From positions 1,062,793 through 1,126,792 of the forward strand of contig PDUO01000003.1 of assembly GCA_003008705.1 (NCBI GenBank): DNA of 64,000 bases. Direction: 5' to 3'. The position numbers and the translations under genes were made by a program. The DNA comes from Pezicula radicicola. Lineage: Eukaryota > Ascomycota > Leotiomycetes > Helotiales > Dermateaceae. The notes below the pieces were generated by a model. The model searched no databases and was not told the origin of the DNA. It was given only the letters and a program-made list of their open reading frames with translations. Below, one piece after another: positions 57,794-64,000 of the stretch. Position 1 is the first letter of the stretch. Each line of letters opens with the position of its first letter.

Positions 57794-60700
57794 ATGCCGA
57801 CCACGAGTCAGGATGCATCTCTTGACGATTCACGACCCTCGCCTCCTCACTCCAACTTTATATCGAGGACTGCAACCGATACCGCTGGGGAATTGAATAT
57901 CGTTAGACGCTTTTCTGCCATTATCGAGCAGGGTGAATCCCCGGATAGGTCACAAGCAACAGATACGCCTAACGCGGGAAGTCCTTATCAGCCAGCAACT
58001 GAGGGTTCTACCCCGCCACCTAGAAAACACTCATTGACGAAGAGAATGCAACGCCAATATGATGAGGCACACGATGAGGGTGCTGTACGACGACGCTCTT
58101 CCAATGGCCGAACCAAGCCTCAAATAGAAGCCATACCCGACGATGGCTCTTTGACGATACTAAGGAACAATGAGGCAGAGAGCAAAAGGGCGAATGGGGA
58201 CCTGTCGGTTCCAAACGCAGGACTTGGGCCTCGACCTGTAGGTGGTATTCGGAAACTAGGTACATTCGACGGGGTTTTTGTGCCGACATGTCTCAATGTG
58301 CTGTCAATTCTTATGTTTCTTCGTTTTGGCTTTATTCTTGGACAAGGTGGGGTTCTTGGAACAATGGGTAAGCACATTCTTTCTTGTAGAGCATAGTTGC
58401 AGAACAATTGCAGCTAACAGACAACCAGGCATGTTGGTAGCCTCCTACTGCATCAACTTAGTCACGACGTTCTCTCTATCTGCGATTGCTTCCAACGGGA
58501 CGGTTCGAGGCGGAGGGGCGTACTACTTAATTTCGCGGTCTTTAGGACCCGAGTTTGGAGGGTCCATTGGTGTTGTGTTCTATATGGGACAAGTATTAAA
58601 TACTGGAATGAACGCGGTTGGATTGATCGATTGTTTGGTCTTGAACTTTGGATTAGTGGAAGGCAACTGGTATCAAGTCCTTCAGGATGGGTGGTGGTGG
58701 CGTTATCTGTGGGCAACTGTTGTCCTTGTTATATGCACGGCAATCTGTCTTGCTGGCTCTGCAGTATGTACTCTCGAGCGGAAAGGTCCCATTCTGCCCT
58801 ACTTTCATTGATCCATTATACTAATTCTACAATTTTAAACAGATATTTGCACGTGCCAGCAATGGGTTGTTAGTTATCCTCCTTGTGGCTACTCTTAGCA
58901 TACCCTTCTCAGCTATTATTTTATCACCATTCGAAAGTAGGAAAGAAGGTATCGAGTATACTGGTCTCAGTGTCAAGACGTTTGTTGAGAATTTAATGCC
59001 TCAACTAACAAAAGGCGCTGCGGGCAGTCATCTTCGTGGCAAGGAAACTTTCCAAGACTTGTTTGGGATCTTGTTCCCAGCCACTGGAGGCATATTTGCT
59101 GGAGCCTCGATGAGCGGTGATTTGAGAAAGCCGAGCAAGTCGATTCCTAAAGGCACTCTGTGGGGTCTTCTCGCAACTTTTGGTCTATATACTATCGTCA
59201 TTATCTCCATGGCTGCGACAATAACGAGATCATCCTTTCGTAGGAACCCAAACATCATCCAAGATACTAATATTAGTGGAATAATAGTACTTGCAGGCGA
59301 ATTTGCTAGTACCTTTTTCTCAACCTTGATGGGAGTAATCGGAGCGGCAAAGCTTCTTCAGGCTCTGGCTGCAGACAACTTACTACCTTTTATTTCCTTC
59401 TTTGGCCAAGGTTCGAAAACCGGAGACGAGCCAAGGTACGCCATTCTAATTACCTATATCTTTGCTCAGGGTACAATGCTCTTGGATCTCAATCAGATCG
59501 CATCTTTTGTCACTATGACTTACCTCATGACTTTCCTGGTAATGAATTTAGCATGTTTCTTGCTTGCGATTGGATCAGCACCAAATTTTCGGCCTTCGTT
59601 TCACTTCTTCAACTGGCAAACGGCTTTTGCTGGAACGATTTTATCGGGCACAGCTATGTTCTTCGTCGATGGCCTTTATGCGACTGGATGTGTTGGTATC
59701 ATAGTGGTGATTTTTTTAATCATACACTACGTGTCACCACCCAAGAGTTGGGGAGACGTTTCACAAAGCTTGATTTATCATCAAGTCCGCAAATATCTTT
59801 TACGATTACGACAGGAGCATGTAAAGTTCTGGCGACCTCAAATCCTACTATTAGTTAACGACCCGCGGCGACAGTATAAGCTTATCCAATTTTGCAATTC
59901 AATGAAGAAAGGAGCTTTGTATGTACTGGGCCATGTTATAGTCACGGATGATTTTGGAGGCTCGGTCCCTGAAGCACGGCGGCAACAAGCATCATGGATG
60001 AAGTTCATTGACTTCTCCAAGATTAAAGCTTTTGTCAATATTGCCATATCTCCTGGCGTGGAATGGGGGGTTAGAAATATTGTTCTAAACGCTGGGCTCG
60101 GAGGAATGCGACCAAATATCGCAGTGCTGGGTTTCTACAATCTCGATGATCTGAGACGCAACCAACCTTTGATCGATATTACTGGAACGTCAGCATGCAC
60201 AAGCAACGCAAGTTTGCAAACCCCAGTCTTTCAAAAACCACCAACGCGATCTCGTCGGACTAGTAAAGATGCCAAGATGGAGGGGTCCCTGCCTACCGAT
60301 GCTTGCAAGACTGAAGCTATGATGACCGTAACTAGCTACGTGACAATCCTGGAGGATCTTCTCCTGCGGTTACAGATCAATGTTGCGATTGCTAAGGGCT
60401 TTCAAGAGCTTGAATTTCCTAACGAGGAAGACGAGAATTCGATGAAGTATATTGATTTGTGGCCTATTCAGATGTCTGCAGAGATCTCTTCTGAGGGTGA
60501 CCACAAGCAGAATGTACTCACCACAAACTTCGATACTTGTAAGTTCCCACACTGATCTTGAAAGTCATTGCTAACTGAAAAGACACGTTGATTCTCCAGC
60601 TCGGCGTTATATTAAATACAGTTCCAGCCTGGAAAAGGGCTTACAAATTGCGCGTAGCGGTATTTGTTGAATATGAAAGCGACGTGGAGGAGGAGCGAGG

Positions 60701-62129
60701 CAGGGTGAAGGCGCTCTTGGAGAATCTGAGAATTAGGGCCGAGGTCCTAGTCTTCTGGCTAGCTTCTGGCGACTTGCCTACCTATGAAATCATTGTCAAC
60801 GGCGCCAATCCTGGCGCAGAACATCAAGAAGAGGTGGAACAATGCCTAGAAGGGCAAGACTGGTGGAATGATCTCCAGTCACTACGCGGAAACAGGGGGC
60901 CGACATCAGCATCTGAAGATCTTGCTGACGCTGTGAGTATCTTCACCGCAGGATCTAACTGGCCTCAAGCTTCCTTTCAACAAGGTCCTCGAACCGAAAG
61001 GGTTGAGCGCTTCTTGGGACTTAGGAGACTGTTAAAAAAGTCCAAGCGAAAGCATACCATGAGTGGTCTCAACAAGCTTGGTGTCAGTCTCGGGATAAGA
61101 ACCCATCGTTTATCCGATCAGGTTATCTCCCAACATCCCAGTAATGCCAGTGCCAGCGAAGAATCTGGTAGCAGTGATGAGGACAGTGATTCAGATGCCA
61201 AGGATAGCCTAGATCTCGAAGAAGAGGCTGCTAGCGAGGCCGACCTTGACGATTATGAGTCCAACAGTGAGTCGCCGCCAGCAAGTGCAGCACAACTCAA
61301 GAGGAGGAGAAGCCATGGGGATAGCATGAGAGGACCGCCTCCATCGAAAAGATCAACTGGGCAGAAGGAAGTTAAAGTTCCCGAGAGAACGATACGAAAG
61401 CTTTGGGTAAATGAAAACGAGCGTCCGCCAATCTCATCAGCCCCAGAACTCCCATTGACAAGACCCGAGACGCCGAGTTTCATACCACCCACAGTGTCAG
61501 CTTTGTCCGCATCTTTAGCATCATTAAGGCCAACTAGCGCCGAAGGAAACTCGCCGTCCATTAACCTCGATCAATCGTCACAGAAAGCCCCAGAGAAGCC
61601 TCCGGGTACTCCAAAGCCATCCTCAATTCGCGAACGGCCGTCGATGTCCCGACATGCTTCTCAACCTAAATTTTCCAGCAAGCCCGTACCCATCACCCGC
61701 GTCGCGACCGAAGACGGTCCCGGCCCAAGCATAATGTTTGCGGATACGTCGTCGCCTCCAGTCCGTAGAGGGCGCCTTCCATCCGCATATCATTCCTCAT
61801 CCAAGAACACTATCCCCGACCATATCTCCGAAGTCTCCGAAACGTCACCGCACACAAGAGGGAGTTCCACCTATTCCACGCAGTCTCTTCCGTTATCCTT
61901 CAACGACCTACCTTGCCGAGCCCAGCATCTTATTTTGAATGAGCTCATGAGGAAGAATAGCGAATTTACAGCGGTGATGTTCACCACACTTCCGATTCCT
62001 GTCGAGGGAACGAGCAAAAGTGAGGCGGCGAGTTCAAGCTACCTATCGGATTTGGAGGTGTTGTGTAAAGGATGTTCGCCGACGCTTCTAGTGCATTCGA
62101 ATAGTATGACTGTGACGATGAGTTTGTGA
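57794..62129 (+). CDS. VHC1: Vacuolar cation-chloride cotransporter (SLC12 family)
   Basis: Vhc1 moves potassium and chloride across the vacuolar membrane. Exons 57794-58367, 58429-58763, 58843-60538 and 60583-62129 give 1383 residues. The N-terminal 150 residues are disordered. The membrane domain runs from about 165 to 640, starting [20 protein letters not shown] with [20 protein letters not shown], the core SLC12 signature, then [20 protein letters not shown]. The SLC12 cytosolic domain follows ([49 protein letters not shown]). The tail is an acidic Ser-rich stretch (about 980-1010), then a long Pro/Ser-rich region, and a conserved end, [17 protein letters not shown]. It is longer than yeast Vhc1 (about 1120 residues), mainly in the tail. 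Confidence 0.92.
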
Positions 62130-62505
62130 TTATGAAGGGGAAAATTAAGATGATACCCTTGTTTTAGCATAGGAGTTTGTGGGCATGGCTGATTGGAAAA
62201 TGCATTTTTGTATAGAATAGATTTACCCTCGATGATTAGTTAAATTCCTCTAGGAATGATATTACATACCTATTACAGTACCTTCCATTCTATAGATATG
62301 AGATTGACTGTGACATTGTAATTAGGTTCACAAATTCCTTCTAGATCTCCTGCAAGCTATCGCTGAAAGACTTAACTTTTCTTGAAGCCCATTCCCATAC
62401 AGAGATACCTGCCAACAACCTCATAATCCGATAATGTTAGTTTTCAAGTGTCAGAGTACCTTTGTAAATGCTGTAGGCGTTGAGCATTACCGACGCTGTT
62501 CTATC
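62130..62505. other. Convergent gap
   Basis: This 376-bp AT-rich gap has 3' flanks of VHC1 and the second nitronate monooxygenase gene and no other feature. Confidence 0.4.
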
Positions 62506-63570
62506 TCACACCTTGGCTCTTGCCCTTTCCAAACATTCCTTTGCACCACTTACCACCTCTTTAACAATCTCAGCTGCAGGCATAACCTCCCTCACTAATC
62601 CAACACCAGTCCCAGCATAAGCAGTTAATCTCCCCTCCAAACCCCATCCATCATCACCTTTCCCCAGAGCCTCTTCATACAACCTCTTATTCTCCTCCTC
62701 CCCTATCCCATCTTCACTATCCCAAAAACTGCGATTAAGAACCCCTCGAGCGTTATATTCTTTAGGCCAACCAGTCGTCCCTCTCAATTGATCATAAATA
62801 CTAGTTCTCTTTGTAGCGACTCCTCCATCTCCTGAATCAATAACCGCTTTCTTATACCCTTGACTTATTTCCGCTTCTTCACTACCTAGAAATCGGGTTC
62901 CCATGCATATACCATCTGCACCTAAAGTCAACGCAGCAGCAACACCTCTTCCATCCATAATTCCACCCGCTGCAATCAATGGAATATTTCCAAACCCTTC
63001 TTTCGAAAGAATATCTTTACATTCTGGTAATAAAGACATTATGGAACTAGAATGAGCTAATCCGTGTCCTCCTGCATCGAAACCTTGAATCACTAATACA
63101 TCTGGTGAACAATATTTAGCTACTTCAACGGCCATAGCAACGGTCCCGACTTGAATCCAAATTTTCGTCTGTGTTCCACAAACTTTTCGGAGTTCGGAAG
63201 TCCAGGTTTTGAAATCGGTGGTTTTGTGTGGTGCGAAGAGCCATATTGCTACTGGTTTTAGAGGGGTCTCCTTTAATGTCTGGAGAGTTTGTGGGAGGGA
63301 AGCACCCCAGATTATGAGGCCGATACCGAAGGGGAGGAGATCTGGTGGGGTGTTGGGAATTGGTGATTCTGAGAGGGTGGAAGTTGCGGATTTTAGGAGT
63401 TCAGAGAGGATTGAAGCATCGGTTCCGATTCCTAAGAATCCGAGTCCGCCTGCTCGGGAGACGGAGATGGAGAGGGGGTTGGTGGATATGAGGCGCATTG
63501 GTGCGGAAGTTATGAGGGGGGTTGTGGTCCATGGGTAGTGGGATTTGAGGAGTTGAGAGTTAGAGGCCAT
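62506..63570 (-). CDS. Nitronate monooxygenase family, second copy
   Basis: This single-exon gene of 354 residues uses the ATG at 63570 (MASNSQLLKSHYPWTTTPLI); the frame upstream has no good start. FMN-barrel landmarks are SRAGGLGFLGIGTD, VLVIQGFDAGGHGLAHSS (family Q-G-x-D-A-G-G-H), NIPLIAAGGIMDGRGVAAAL and GADGICMGTRFLGSEEAEIS. The His of AGGH near the flavin is present. It is distantly related to the copy at 10526-11640: its N-terminal motif differs (SAPMRLIST where classical enzymes have PMAG), which places it in another subgroup. The substrate may differ from nitroalkanes. Confidence 0.88.
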   Translation of the reverse strand: MASNSQLLKSHYPWTTTPLITSAPMRLISTNPLSISVSRAGGLGFLGIGTDASILSELLKSATSTLSESPIPNTPPDLLPFGIGLIIWGASLPQTLQTLKETPLKPVAIWLFAPHKTTDFKTWTSELRKVCGTQTKIWIQVGTVAMAVEVAKYCSPDVLVIQGFDAGGHGLAHSSSIMSLLPECKDILSKEGFGNIPLIAAGGIMDGRGVAAALTLGADGICMGTRFLGSEEAEISQGYKKAVIDSGDGGVATKRTSIYDQLRGTTGWPKEYNARGVLNRSFWDSEDGIGEEENKRLYEEALGKGDDGWGLEGRLTAYAGTGVGLVREVMPAAEIVKEVVSGAKECLERARAKV

Positions 63571-64000
63571 TTTTGGAAGGGTGAATGGTTTGGAGGGAGA
63601 GATGTTGGAGATGTTCTGTAGGTATATAAGTGATGGAAGTTGATGACGAAGTGCGATGAGTATACTAATAGTAATGCGGACGTGGGGAAGATCTGGGGAT
63701 GAGATCATGTGGAGAAGTTGCAAGCTGCACAACTCCGCGGAGAGTTCCTTTTGAGTTGCTTAACCTCGGCCAGGAGACTCTTCTGGATTTGACTCAAGAA
63801 CCTGTTATCCTGGTGTTTCCGAGCAAATCTACGCCTTCATTGTCATTTTGGGGGATGGAGGTGGATGTTCGAAATAGCCTCATCATTTCGTACCGTTTAC
63901 CTACCTTAGTCACTAACCTGTTCCTCCTTGTGGTAACTGCAGTTCTTACTCCCTATCGCTTCAGCATCTTCACACCTCACTCTCGGTCTTTTTGGGCTAC
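63571..64000. promoter_or_regulatory. Upstream region of nitronate monooxygenase 2
   Basis: This is the 5' flank of the minus-strand gene up to the window edge. It is mixed in composition, with the pyrimidine-rich plus strand near 63930-64000 suggesting that another leader or exon may begin at the edge. No gene can be supported. Confidence 0.35.

Overview
The window looks like nuclear DNA of a filamentous ascomycete (Pezizomycotina). A leotiomycete such as the Botrytis/Sclerotinia group is my best guess, but that is inference from the feel of the proteins and not something I could search. The evidence for a fungus is direct. Genes are dense on both strands. Introns are short (about 45-130 nt, a few longer) with GTRNGT donors, CTAAC-type branch points and YAG acceptors. 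The recognisable proteins are fungal versions of Atg1, Lsm5, mitochondrial Met-tRNA synthetase, Mtr2, ribosomal eL38, mevalonate kinase, farnesyl/geranylgeranyl transferase alpha, DNA polymerase delta small subunit and Vhc1. I rebuilt most gene models by checking that splice phases close, so exon coordinates are given.

Layout. 1-16 kb: C-terminal end of ATG1, a five-exon Zn2Cys6-like protein, a 13-exon Hsp70-like ATPase, an acidic unknown protein, a nitronate monooxygenase, a repeat-rich gap (11.6-13.8 kb) and a DEDDy 3'-5' exonuclease. 16-31 kb: LSM5, two unknown proteins, a divergent MSM1/MTR2 pair, an 896-residue unknown, and a divergent pair made of a small SAP/Ish1-like membrane protein and RPL38. 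31-46 kb: ERG12, RAM2 with an unusual N-terminal extension, an Arg-rich membrane protein, an M3 metallopeptidase that has lost zinc ligands, a DUF1989-polysaccharide deacetylase fusion, a serine dehydratase and NAT9. 46-64 kb: an F-box-like protein, a decayed RING gene, POL31, a 71-residue two-helix protein, a divergent pair of vacuolar transporters (AVT-type and VHC1) and a second nitronate monooxygenase.

The genes are mostly housekeeping (autophagy, RNA processing and export, translation, isoprenoid synthesis and prenylation, replication, vacuolar transport) and do not form an obvious metabolic cluster. Functional links are local: shared promoters, and ERG12 next to RAM2 (isoprenoid supply and use).

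The gaps contain a dispersed short palindromic repeat built on AACTCACTTGATTTGAGTAACT, seen in three or more gaps and in one intron, and two small terminal-inverted-repeat elements. I saw no convincing tRNA, rRNA, CRISPR array, autonomous transposon or viral sequence.
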